Positions 28,883 through 36,659 of a stretch of DNA of 64,000 nucleotides are shown piece after piece (the stretch's first letter is position 1; the number at the start of each line of letters is the position of its first letter). The stretch covers positions 124,001 through 188,000 of the forward strand of contig CALSSA010000001.1 in the NCBI GenBank assembly GCA_943788875.1. The letters run 5' to 3'. Below the pieces are notes generated by a model. That model saw only the letters and a list, made by a program, of their open reading frames with translations, was not told the origin of the DNA and did no database searches. The position numbers were made by a program, and so were the translations under genes. The DNA is from an uncultured Pseudomonadales bacterium (GTDB taxonomy: Bacteria > Pseudomonadota > Gammaproteobacteria > Pseudomonadales > Porticoccaceae).

Positions 28883-30913
28883 ATGGCCCAAAACCTCAAC
28901 CCCCAACAGCAGGCTGCGCTGAAATATATCGATGGTCCGTTGCTAGTACTAGCTGGCGCGGGCAGCGGTAAAACCAGTGTAATCACCCGCAAAATTGCCT
29001 ACCTAGTCGAAGAGTGCGGCATACCAGCGCGCAATATAGCCGCAGTTACCTTCACCAACAAAGCCGCCCGAGAAATGAAAGCCCGGGTAGCCAGCCTTTT
29101 GGGTAAAACCGAAGGCAAAGGCCTAACCGTCTCGACCTTTCACAACCTTGGCCTGACCATTATTCGCACCGAGATCAAAGCCCTAGGCTTTCGCCCCGGC
29201 TTCTCCATACTCGATCAAGAAGACTGCCGCAAACTGATCAAAGAATTGCTAGTGCGCCACACCGAGCTAGATGAAAAACTCATCGACACAGCTCAGAGCA
29301 CCATCTCCAACTGGAAGAACTCATTGCTAGAACCAGGCCAAGCCGTAAGCGCCTCCAACAGCACCGGCGAGCAAGGTATAGCCATGCTCTACGAACGCTA
29401 CCAGCGAGCGTTAAAAGCCTACAACGCCGTCGACTTCGACGACCTAATAATGACCCCAGTCATGCTGTTTAAACAGCAGCCTGAGATACTCGCCAAATGG
29501 CAAAAGCGCATCCGCTACCTGCTAGTAGACGAATACCAAGACACCAACCTAGCCCAATACGAACTAGTCAAAACCCTAGTCAACGAAAAACAGGCCCTCA
29601 CCGTAGTAGGCGACGACGACCAATCAATTTATGCCTGGCGCGGTGCCCGCCCAGAAAACCTAATGCAGCTGCAGGAAGACTTCCCTGCCCTAAACATTAT
29701 TAAACTAGAGCAAAACTACCGCTCGACAGGCCGCATCCTAAAAGCCGCCAACACCTTGATTGACAACAACCCCCACCTAATCAGCAAAGCTCTGTGGAGC
29801 GAATTAGGCCCAGGCGACCCACTGCGTTTTATCAGCAGTGAAAATGAAGAAATGGAATGCGAGCGCGTGGTCAATGAAATAATCGACATGCGCCTAAAGC
29901 GCCGCTGCAAATACAGCGACTTCGCCGTGCTCTACCGAGGTAACTACCAAGCCAAACTCGTAGAAATAAAACTGCAAACCCAGAACATTCCCTACGAAAT
30001 AACCGGCGGCCAATCCTTTTACGCCAAAACAGAAATCAAAGATGTCATGGCCTACCTGCGGTTAATAATAAACCCCACAGACGACAATGCACTGCTGCGC
30101 ATAATTAACACTCCAAGACGCCAGATAGGTCCCACCACCTTAGAAAAACTCGGTGAGTACGCCAACCAACGCAACCTGTCACTGTATGACGCCATAGACG
30201 AAGTCGGCCTAAACGCCAGCATGCCCGCCAACAACCTAGAGCGCCTAAAACGATTTAAACACTGGATACAAAGCATTAATAGAAACATCTACGACGGCAA
30301 CCCCATGGCCGCCATCAACGAAATGCTAGAAGACGCCGACTACCTAGGCTGGCTACAACAAAACGCCAGCAACGACCATGTAGCGCAAAAGCGCTGGGAA
30401 AACGTGCAGTTTTTACTCTCTCAACTAGCCCAAGTTATAAAGCGCGACGAAGAAGAAAATGAAAGCGAAAATGGCGATAGCAGAATTGAAAACGCCATCG
30501 CCAAACTCATACTGCGCGACCTGCTAGACCGCGAACAAGAAGAATCCGCCGACGACAAAGTGCAGTTAATGACATTGCACGCCGCCAAAGGTTTGGAGTT
30601 TTTGCACGTATTTATGATCGGCATGGAAGAAGATATATTGCCCCACAAAAACAGCGTAGAAGGCGGCCAAATAGAAGAAGAACGACGCCTGGCCTATGTA
30701 GGCATCACCAGAGCACAGCGCACCTTAACCATGACCAGCGCCCGCCAGCGCACCCAGTTTGGTGAAACATCGGCCACCACGCCCAGCCGCTTTGTGGATG
30801 AGCTGCCAGAGGATGATTTGATTAAAATTGGCGGTGGCGAGCCCATAAGTGAAGAAGAAAATAAAGCTAAGGGTGAAGAATCATTGGCGGCGTTGAAGTC
30901 ATTGTTTGGATAA
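28883..30913 (+). CDS. rep: ATP-dependent DNA helicase Rep
   Basis: 676-residue UvrD/Rep superfamily 1A helicase. Walker A is LAGAGSGKTSVITRKIAYLV (about 22). Motif II is LLVDEYQDTNLAQYELV, and motif III VVGDDDQSIYAWRGARPEN. Motif IV-VI landmarks include LEQNYRSTGRIL and LAYVGITRAQRTLTMT. The length and N-terminal LNPQQQAALKYIDGPLLVLA fit Rep rather than UvrD (~720). Rep removes proteins ahead of the replication fork by binding DnaB, whose gene is also in the window. Co-directional with valS, 11 bases after it. Confidence 0.95.
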   Translation: MAQNLNPQQQAALKYIDGPLLVLAGAGSGKTSVITRKIAYLVEECGIPARNIAAVTFTNKAAREMKARVASLLGKTEGKGLTVSTFHNLGLTIIRTEIKALGFRPGFSILDQEDCRKLIKELLVRHTELDEKLIDTAQSTISNWKNSLLEPGQAVSASNSTGEQGIAMLYERYQRALKAYNAVDFDDLIMTPVMLFKQQPEILAKWQKRIRYLLVDEYQDTNLAQYELVKTLVNEKQALTVVGDDDQSIYAWRGARPENLMQLQEDFPALNIIKLEQNYRSTGRILKAANTLIDNNPHLISKALWSELGPGDPLRFISSENEEMECERVVNEIIDMRLKRRCKYSDFAVLYRGNYQAKLVEIKLQTQNIPYEITGGQSFYAKTEIKDVMAYLRLIINPTDDNALLRIINTPRRQIGPTTLEKLGEYANQRNLSLYDAIDEVGLNASMPANNLERLKRFKHWIQSINRNIYDGNPMAAINEMLEDADYLGWLQQNASNDHVAQKRWENVQFLLSQLAQVIKRDEEENESENGDSRIENAIAKLILRDLLDREQEESADDKVQLMTLHAAKGLEFLHVFMIGMEEDILPHKNSVEGGQIEEERRLAYVGITRAQRTLTMTSARQRTQFGETSATTPSRFVDELPEDDLIKIGGGEPISEEENKAKGEESLAALKSLFG

Positions 30914-30931
30914 CGGCCACCTGAAAGACCC

Positions 30932-30967
30932 TGTCATCCCGACAGAGCGCAGCGACGAGGGATCTCA
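30932..30967 (+). repeat. 36-bp dispersed repeat, copy 1
   Basis: TGTCATCCCGACAGAGCG then CAGCGACGAGGGATCTCA. It is 35/36 identical to 31836-31871, in the same orientation. Its last three bases supply the stop codon of higA on the other strand. It is of the common intergenic 'TGTCATCCCGA...GGGATCTC' type. Confidence 0.9.
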
Positions 30968-31267
30968 CCCAGCCTTGCGCACAACCGACTCCCAACCCTG
31001 AATTCGACTTAACTTAGCACCAAGTAAAGCCCGCGCACGATCAAGCTCATAGGCCTTTTGCAGATTCATCCAAAATTCCGCACCAGTGCCAAAAAACTTC
31101 CCGAGCCGCAGCGCCGTATCAGCCGTCAAGTCACGCTTACCCCTGATTATTTGTGAAATACGATTAGGTGGCACATCAATCTGGCGAGACAGTTCCGTGG
31201 CAGTAATACCAATCCCTTCAATCTCATCGGCGAGAAATTCGCCGGGGTGTATAGCGTCTCTAGTCAT
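30965..31267 (-). CDS. higA: HigA-type antitoxin
   Basis: 100 residues. It opens with the HigA signature AIHPGEFLADEIEGIGI, followed by an XRE helix-turn-helix (TELSRQIDVPPNRISQIIRG, about 25-45) and the C-terminal LGKFFGTGAEFWMNLQKAYEL typical of VapA/HigA proteins. It should bind and neutralise the HigB toxin encoded 39 bases upstream and repress the promoter. The gene order toxin-antitoxin is the HigBA order. The stop codon lies inside a dispersed repeat. Confidence 0.93.
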   Translation of the reverse strand: MTRDAIHPGEFLADEIEGIGITATELSRQIDVPPNRISQIIRGKRDLTADTALRLGKFFGTGAEFWMNLQKAYELDRARALLGAKLSRIQGWESVVRKAG

Positions 31268-31306
31268 ATCAATTACCTCACTCTTCCTGCATCAATAATA
31301 GTGGCC

Positions 31307-31582
31307 TTAGTGATAATCTACGATTTCAACATCGTAAGCCCCTTCGTCCCAACGAAAACAGACTCGCCACTGCTGATTAACACGGATACTAAACTGGCCT
31401 TTTCTATCACCCGACAACGACTCAAATCTGTTACTAGGCAACGCTTTTAACACTTCAATGGTGTTCGCAGCATCGAGAATTCTCAAGCGCTTTTCTGCCT
31501 GCCGTTTAAAACCCGAGAAAGCTGCCACTCGCCCACCGTTAAACAGCAACTCCGTCTTCCTGCACTTAAATCCATTTATCAT
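31307..31582 (-). CDS. higB: HigB-type mRNA interferase toxin
   Basis: 91 residues from ATG 31582 (MINGFKCRKTELLFNG), in the RelE/HigB fold. The conserved middle is GFKRQAEKRLRILDAANTI and the end FSIRVNQQWRVCFRWDEG, then YDVEIVDYH, typical of ribosome-dependent RNases. The catalytic-type residues near the C-terminus (R, W, H) are kept, so it looks functional. A longer frame to 31642 would run through the operator and is rejected. Confidence 0.92.
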   Translation of the reverse strand: MINGFKCRKTELLFNGGRVAAFSGFKRQAEKRLRILDAANTIEVLKALPSNRFESLSGDRKGQFSIRVNQQWRVCFRWDEGAYDVEIVDYH

Positions 31583-31600
31583 CGCTGACCTTATCAAATA

Positions 31601-31617
31601 TTGACGCATTACGTCAA
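31601..31617. promoter_or_regulatory. Candidate HigA operator
   Basis: Palindrome TTGACG-CATTA-CGTCAA begins 19 bases upstream of the higB start, the expected place for autoregulation by the HigBA complex. Confidence 0.55.
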
Positions 31618-31808
31618 ACGTAAATGCCCACAAATACAGCAAGGGTAAAGATCAATAGAGAATAGAAGATAAATAGAGCGGTTGCGGGATGAAATGTCGG
31701 ATAGCACAACTGGATCACAGAGCTGTGAGTAATGAGCAACTCCAGAGCCATGAAGTTACTCCAGCGAAGGAACGTTGTAGCAAGTATGGCGGGTTAGCAC
31801 CTCTAATT
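31618..31808. other. Gene-free stretch between HigBA and the chimeric gene
   Basis: This AT-richer spacer has no credible coding frame on either strand. It begins at the HigBA promoter and runs to a truncated copy of the dispersed repeat at 31809. I see nothing else in it; it may be degraded sequence left by the rearrangement that made the neighbouring chimeric gene. Confidence 0.6.
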
Positions 31809-31871
31809 TGTCATCCCGACAGAGCATCTTTAACTTGTCATCCCGACAGAGCGTAGCGACGAGGGATCTCA
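31809..31871 (+). repeat. Dispersed repeat, truncated copy plus full copy 2
   Basis: 31809-31825 is the first 17 bases of the repeat (TGTCATCCCGACAGAGC); 31836-31871 is the complete 36-bp copy. Together with 30932-30967 the full copies bracket the HigBA module as direct repeats 904 bases apart. Confidence 0.9.
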
Positions 31872-31872
31872 A

Positions 31873-33693
31873 TCAATGACTCGGAAAAGACAAATGTATA
31901 TCCTCACGAACACCCCCCAGCGGCCAGCGCTGGGTGATGGTTTTGCGGCGCGTATAAAAACGCACACTGTCGGGACCATAGGCATACAAATCACCAAATA
32001 GAGAGCGCTTCCACCCCCCGAAACTCTGGCATGCCGCCGGAACGGGCAATGGAACATTAATACCCACCATACCGACACGAATATGGTCGGTAAAATATCT
32101 AGCCGCTTCCCCGTCGCGGGTAAACAGACAGGTGCCGTTGCCGTACTCATGATCGTTGATTAACTGCATAGCCTCAGCCTGAGAATTGACCCGCACCACA
32201 CACAAAACCGGACCAAAAATCTCTTCCTGATAAATGCGCATATCGGCGGTGACATGATCAAACAGGCAGGGTCCGAGAAAGAAACCGCTGCTGTGACCCT
32301 CTACTGACAAAGCACGGCCATCAACACTCAAACTCACCAGATCAAACTCGTCTTTACTAAAAAGTGGGACCGGCACGTTAAAGCTTGTTTGGGTATAACC
32401 CCCATCCAGTACATTAAGTCGATCATCACCATCTTCTTCTAACTTTTGTGTTGCCGCCATAAGGCTTAGATTTAGCCGATCAGAAGCCTGCCAAAGCAAA
32501 GTAGCACGACCACCTGTGTAGGTGTGGCTATCCACATCCTTTTTCGTGCTAACGGTTGCACCTACCGATGCGGCCAAAGCCTCCGTACTCGGAGAGCTGA
32601 CGCTATCAACAACACCAGCATTTTCAAATCGATAAGCGACAGCTCTAAGGGCTAAGGTATCATCAACAAGGGGCAAGTTTAATACGCCCACCATTTTGCT
32701 GTTATTATCACCGGAGCTATCAACCGTCCCATAGCCAAAGTCAATTTTTGCTTCTAGCTCATTTAGATTAGGTGAGTTTGGAATATTACGTACCGTACCA
32801 CCCATAGCACCACTACCATAAAGTGTGCCTTGAGGTCCTCGCAGTATTTCTACACGCTGCAGATCAACCATTTTCATATCTGAGGATGAGCCAACACCCA
32901 CGGGAGATGTGAGCGGGATTTCACCAAAATAGGCACTGACAGCCGCTTGCTCAAATTGGTTTAAGCCAATGCCTCGGATTATAATTTGATTCGCACCTGT
33001 CCCTCTGTCAATCATCGAAACGCCGGGCACAGAAGCCAGGTAGTCAGTCATACTTACCAAGTTTTTTCGGTCAATTTCCTCCGCTCCAATTGCGGTAATA
33101 CTCATCGCCGCATCCTGCAAACTCTGCTCCCGCTTATTCGCCGTAACAATAATCTCATCAATCGCACTCTGCCCAGTCGCCGCCTCACCACCCTGCGCCA
33201 CTGCCTGAGTCATGCCGCCTGCGGCAAATAATCCCACCAGGCCGGCCAGTACTGTTTTTCGTTTACTGCTGTTTGTTGTGTTCATTCTCTTCCCCTTTGG
33301 TTCACTCGCTATGGTTAAAACCAGTTGATCGCTGAACCTTGGTGTTAGCCCGGTGTTGTGCAGCAGCAGGTTTATGGCTGTTGCTATGGGGTAGTCACCG
33401 ACCAATCGGTTGGCGGTTTTGTCTTTGAGTTGCTCAAAGGGAAACACCAGGGTCAGATTGGCTTGTTCAGCAAACTGTGTCAGCGCCCTATCGGCGCGCT
33501 GCTGGGGAATATTGAAAGGAATGGTGTCGTCCGTGACTGCGAAACTGTTGTGTGAATGGAGGCAAAACAATACTGCCAACACAGCTACCGCATTGCGAAA
33601 GGTTAACCTGCCCTCTTCCCCAACCGCGCTCGTTATCTGCGCGTTTTGAATAGACGACTGGTTAAATTTTTTCCCCCATAAAACTTCAAACAT
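31873..33693 (-). pseudogene. Chimera: truncated TonB-dependent receptor fused to MmsA C-terminus
   Basis: One 606-residue frame made of two unrelated parts. Residues 1-456 are a FecA-like receptor: signal peptide (about 29-52), STN domain (about 57-127), a second signal-peptide-like segment starting at Met137, TonB box DEIIVTA (about 177), plug, and the first barrel strands. Residues 457-606, from [19 protein letters not shown] onward, are the C-terminal third of CoA-acylating methylmalonate-semialdehyde dehydrogenase ([31 protein letters not shown]), ending naturally with [10 protein letters not shown] and a short tail. The junction is at 32317-32325, at a VDG both families could share. The receptor lacks most of its barrel, and the enzyme lacks its NAD domain and catalytic Cys, so neither should work. 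An internal ATG at 33285 has a strong ribosome site (GGGGAAGAGA). It could be a real deletion or an assembly misjoin. Confidence 0.88.
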
Positions 33694-33775
33694 TTATGGT
33701 CGACTCATAGGCTTGGCTCATGTGGTTGGCTGATTGGCGTAATGGGGCCCCCTGGGGTTGTTGCCTTATCTGGGT

Positions 33776-34807
33776 TTATTTGGTGTTGAGTAGCACATTG
33801 CCGGCGCCGTCGCGCTCGGAGACTATATTGAAGTTTTCGCGCAAGGTGGCCAGCAGGCCCTCTACGTCGCCAGCTTTAAACATGCCGGCGACGCGGGTTT
33901 TTTTCAGGTCTTCGTTAATAAAGATAAACTCTACTGAGGTGTAGCGCCCAATTTCTTTGACGGCCTCTTCGAGGGACTCACCGCGGAAGATTAGGTTGCC
34001 CTGGCGCCAGGAGAGTTTGACTTCTATGTCGTCGGCGGTGACTTCGGTGACCTGCTGCTGGGCGCTGCCCAGGTTAACCTGCTCGCCGGCGGCGAGTGTG
34101 AGGGCGTTATCTGGCAGGGCCAGTTGCGGCTGGCGGGCGAGGCTTTTTTGTGGGTCTTGTTGCACGGCGACTTTAACTTTGCCTTCGGTAACTACCAGCT
34201 CGATATTTTGCTGGTCGGTGATTTCGATATTAAATTCGGTGCCTATGGCCTGCACGATTTGGCCGGCGGCCATGACGCTGAGGGGCCGGTTGGGGTCTTT
34301 GGCGACGCTAATATTTATTTCACCGCTGTCTAGCTGCAGCAGCCGTTGCTGGGCTGTGTAATGCACGCTGACTTTGGTGTTGGTGTTGAGTATTAGTTGG
34401 GTGCCGTCGGGCAGCATTACGCTGGACTGTTCGCCTACGGCGGTGTGGTAGACATTGTTGTCGAGGCTGTCGAGGCTGAGGCCGCCGAGCAGGCTCCACA
34501 GGCCTACTATTCCGGCCAGTACTACGGAGGCGGCTATGGCGCCCAGGGCTTTGGCGCGGTTGCCGCTGCGCCATTGGGGGGTTGCTGTGGGTTTGGCAAA
34601 CAGGTCGCTGAGGCGCGACATGGCGTCCATTTTGTCCCATAGTTGGGTCATTTCCATGAGTATGCTGTAGCTCTGTGGGTCGGCTTGCAGCCATTCGCGC
34701 AGGGCGGTTTCTTCGTCTGGGCTGAGGCCTTTGTCCATTTTGACTATCCACTGGCTGGCTTGGTCGTAGAGCCGCTCTTTGGATGGCATGGGGCGAATAT
34801 TGTTCAT
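33776..34807 (-). CDS. fecR: FecR-family anti-sigma/regulator
   Basis: 343 residues. The cytoplasmic N-terminal DUF4880 domain (about 10-65; ASQWIVKMDKGLSPDEETAL) binds the sigma factor. One membrane helix follows (about 88-110; LGAIAASVVLAGIVGLWSLL). The periplasmic FecR domain is about 118-215 (VGEQSSVMLPDGTQLILNTN, VQAIGTEFNI), and a C-terminal STN-like domain (about 265-340) should meet the receptor's N-terminus. It overlaps fecI by four bases and precedes the broken receptor gene, so the signalling chain would have no complete receptor encoded here. Confidence 0.9.
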   Translation of the reverse strand: MNNIRPMPSKERLYDQASQWIVKMDKGLSPDEETALREWLQADPQSYSILMEMTQLWDKMDAMSRLSDLFAKPTATPQWRSGNRAKALGAIAASVVLAGIVGLWSLLGGLSLDSLDNNVYHTAVGEQSSVMLPDGTQLILNTNTKVSVHYTAQQRLLQLDSGEINISVAKDPNRPLSVMAAGQIVQAIGTEFNIEITDQQNIELVVTEGKVKVAVQQDPQKSLARQPQLALPDNALTLAAGEQVNLGSAQQQVTEVTADDIEVKLSWRQGNLIFRGESLEEAVKEIGRYTSVEFIFINEDLKKTRVAGMFKAGDVEGLLATLRENFNIVSERDGAGNVLLNTK

Positions 34808-35430
34808 GATCGCGGTCCTCTGGGTGCGCGGTCAGCCAGGCTGATGATGGCGCTGTTGGGTTGCTGGTGCCCTCCCTGTTCTAGTCCTTTTTTTAGTCCA
34901 TCTTCGGTGCTGCTATGTTGTTGCATAAAGTAGGTGCAGCGTTTTATGCCCTGGCTGATATGTTTTTCTACTGTGCCTATGCTGATATTGAGTTTTTTGG
35001 CTATCTCTATCTGTGAGTAGCCGTACACTTTTTTAAGTACAAACACGCGGCGGCATTTGACGGGCAGGTGGCGTACGGCTTCGCAGAACAGCGCAAACTC
35101 TTCGTTGCTGGCGACTTGCTCAAAGGTGCTGTCGTCGCCTCTGCTTGTATCCAGCAGGCTGTCCATGCCCTGCTCGTCCATGCCGTCGGTGAGCTTTGTG
35201 TCGGCGCGCTTGAGGTAGTCGAGGGCGAGATTGCGTGCGGTGCGAAACAGGTAGGAGCGCGGCTGGCGGATATCTTGTGGGCGTTTGATCTGGCATACGC
35301 GCACGTAGGTTTCCTGCACTATGTCTTCGACTTCCCGCGGTGGCACCAGGCCCATCACGGCCCGGGCCAGGCTGCTGCGCAGGCCTATAAAGATGCTCTG
35401 TATGCTGTCGCTACTGTCCCTGTCCTTCAA
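34804..35430 (-). CDS. fecI: FecI-type ECF sigma factor
   Basis: 208 residues. Sigma region 2 is at about 15-85 (VEDIVQETYVRVCQIKRPQ and SYLFRTARNLALDYLKRA). Region 4 is at about 125-180, with helix-turn-helix GYSQIEIAKKLNISIGTVEK. An extra C-terminal tail (about 185-208) is low in conservation. It should direct transcription of the receptor gene when the receptor signals through FecR. It is coupled to fecR by an ATGA overlap. No recognisable neighbour encodes a ligand transporter beyond the chimera. Confidence 0.92.
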   Translation of the reverse strand: MKDRDSSDSIQSIFIGLRSSLARAVMGLVPPREVEDIVQETYVRVCQIKRPQDIRQPRSYLFRTARNLALDYLKRADTKLTDGMDEQGMDSLLDTSRGDDSTFEQVASNEEFALFCEAVRHLPVKCRRVFVLKKVYGYSQIEIAKKLNISIGTVEKHISQGIKRCTYFMQQHSSTEDGLKKGLEQGGHQQPNSAIISLADRAPRGPRS

Positions 35431-35735
35431 TCCCTGTGCCTTCCCTCGTTTGTTACTTACTCTGGTGGACGACTGAGGGCGGTTTATCCCCCAGTGTGGG
35501 TGGTTGGGTGGTTTTTGTTTTGTGTACTCTATTTATAGCAGATGAAATTTAAGTGCGTCCTTCGGGTGTAGTGGTAACCGCAATATCCACCACTATTGAT
35601 GTCGATCTTGACCCCCTCACCAAGATAGCAATTGCGTTGCGCTATCGCTAAAATAACGCTTTACGGACACATAGTCCTTTTCAGGCGTAGTCATGAGCAA
35701 CAATCAACCAGCAACTACAACAAGCGGAGCCAGCG
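35431..35735. other. Intergenic region between fecI and the acyltransferase gene
   Basis: About 300 bases holding the divergent promoters. Near the right end an ATG at 35692 opens a 17-codon frame (MSNNQPATTTSGASVEK, stop at 35743-35745) that overlaps the acyltransferase start and may be its true N-terminus if an A is missing from the A5 run at 35739-35743. No other gene or RNA is apparent. Confidence 0.5.
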
Positions 35736-36620
35736 TTGAAAAATAATATTATCTGGCGCATGGCTATGTTGATGGCCTTTCTGCCCCTGTGGTTTCTCAG
35801 GCTTTTCGGCGCTGCTATTGGCTCCCTTGCTGGTTGGCTGAATATGCGCCCGATGAAGGTAGCACGCATCAATTTGCGTCTCGCTCAGCCTCAGATGTCA
35901 GACAAAGAAGTGGAAAGGCTGGGCCGTAAACGGCTGTCTCATATAGGTAAGATGTTCTGTGAAACGCCGAAAATCTGGCGCATGAACAATAAGTGGCTGG
36001 ATAAAAAAATTGTTCAGATTGAGGGCTTGGAGCATATAGAAGCAGCACTGGCCAATGACAAGGGCACCATTGCGATTATTCCCCATTATGGCAATTGGGA
36101 AATTGTTGGCATGTGGCTTTCCCACCGGGCGCCCATGACCTCTCTGTACAAACCACCAAAGGAGCCGTTGATTGAACAATGGGTCAAAGATTCCCGCGAG
36201 GTGGCTGGAGCTACATTGGTGCCAACCAATGTACGAGGTGTCAGCGCGGTGATGAAGGCATTAAAGCGCGGTGAGGTAACGGGCATATTACCGGACCATC
36301 AGCCGCCTCTGAGCAGTGGTGAATTTGCGCCCTATTTTGATTTTCCGGCGCTGACTATGACGCTGGTTCACAATCTTATTCAGCGTACTGGAAGCCAAGC
36401 TATAGTCAGTATGGCTGAACTGGTTCCGGGGGGCTGGAAGCTGATATTTAAGCCAGTCTCTGAGGATATTTACAGTGCCGACCAACAGACCCATTTGACT
36501 GCCTTAAATCGCGAACTTGAAACTGTCGCTCTGCTAAAACCTGAGCAGTATCAATGGGAATATAAGCGCTATCGAATTCGGCCTGATGGCAATCTGCATT
36601 ACTACCCCAAGGGCACCTGA
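35736..36620 (+). CDS. Lipid A-type lauroyl/acyl transferase (LpxL/HtrB family)
   Basis: 294 residues with an N-terminal membrane helix (MLMAFLPLWFLRLFGAAIGS). The acyltransferase motif is present as PHYGNWEIVGMWL (H and E expected for catalysis), with a second motif in GILPDHQPPLSSGEFAPYFD. The family adds secondary acyl chains to lipid A or to ornithine-type lipids at the inner membrane. The frame as given starts with TTG at 35736, which has a GGAG site seven bases upstream. ATG 35760 inside the frame is another option, and a frameshifted longer N-terminus is possible (see preceding region). Single gene, convergent with phoA. Confidence 0.85.
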   Translation: MKNNIIWRMAMLMAFLPLWFLRLFGAAIGSLAGWLNMRPMKVARINLRLAQPQMSDKEVERLGRKRLSHIGKMFCETPKIWRMNNKWLDKKIVQIEGLEHIEAALANDKGTIAIIPHYGNWEIVGMWLSHRAPMTSLYKPPKEPLIEQWVKDSREVAGATLVPTNVRGVSAVMKALKRGEVTGILPDHQPPLSSGEFAPYFDFPALTMTLVHNLIQRTGSQAIVSMAELVPGGWKLIFKPVSEDIYSADQQTHLTALNRELETVALLKPEQYQWEYKRYRIRPDGNLHYYPKGT

Positions 36621-36659
36621 GTTTTCTACAGCACCCTGCCGCTCATTAATAATGTTTAG

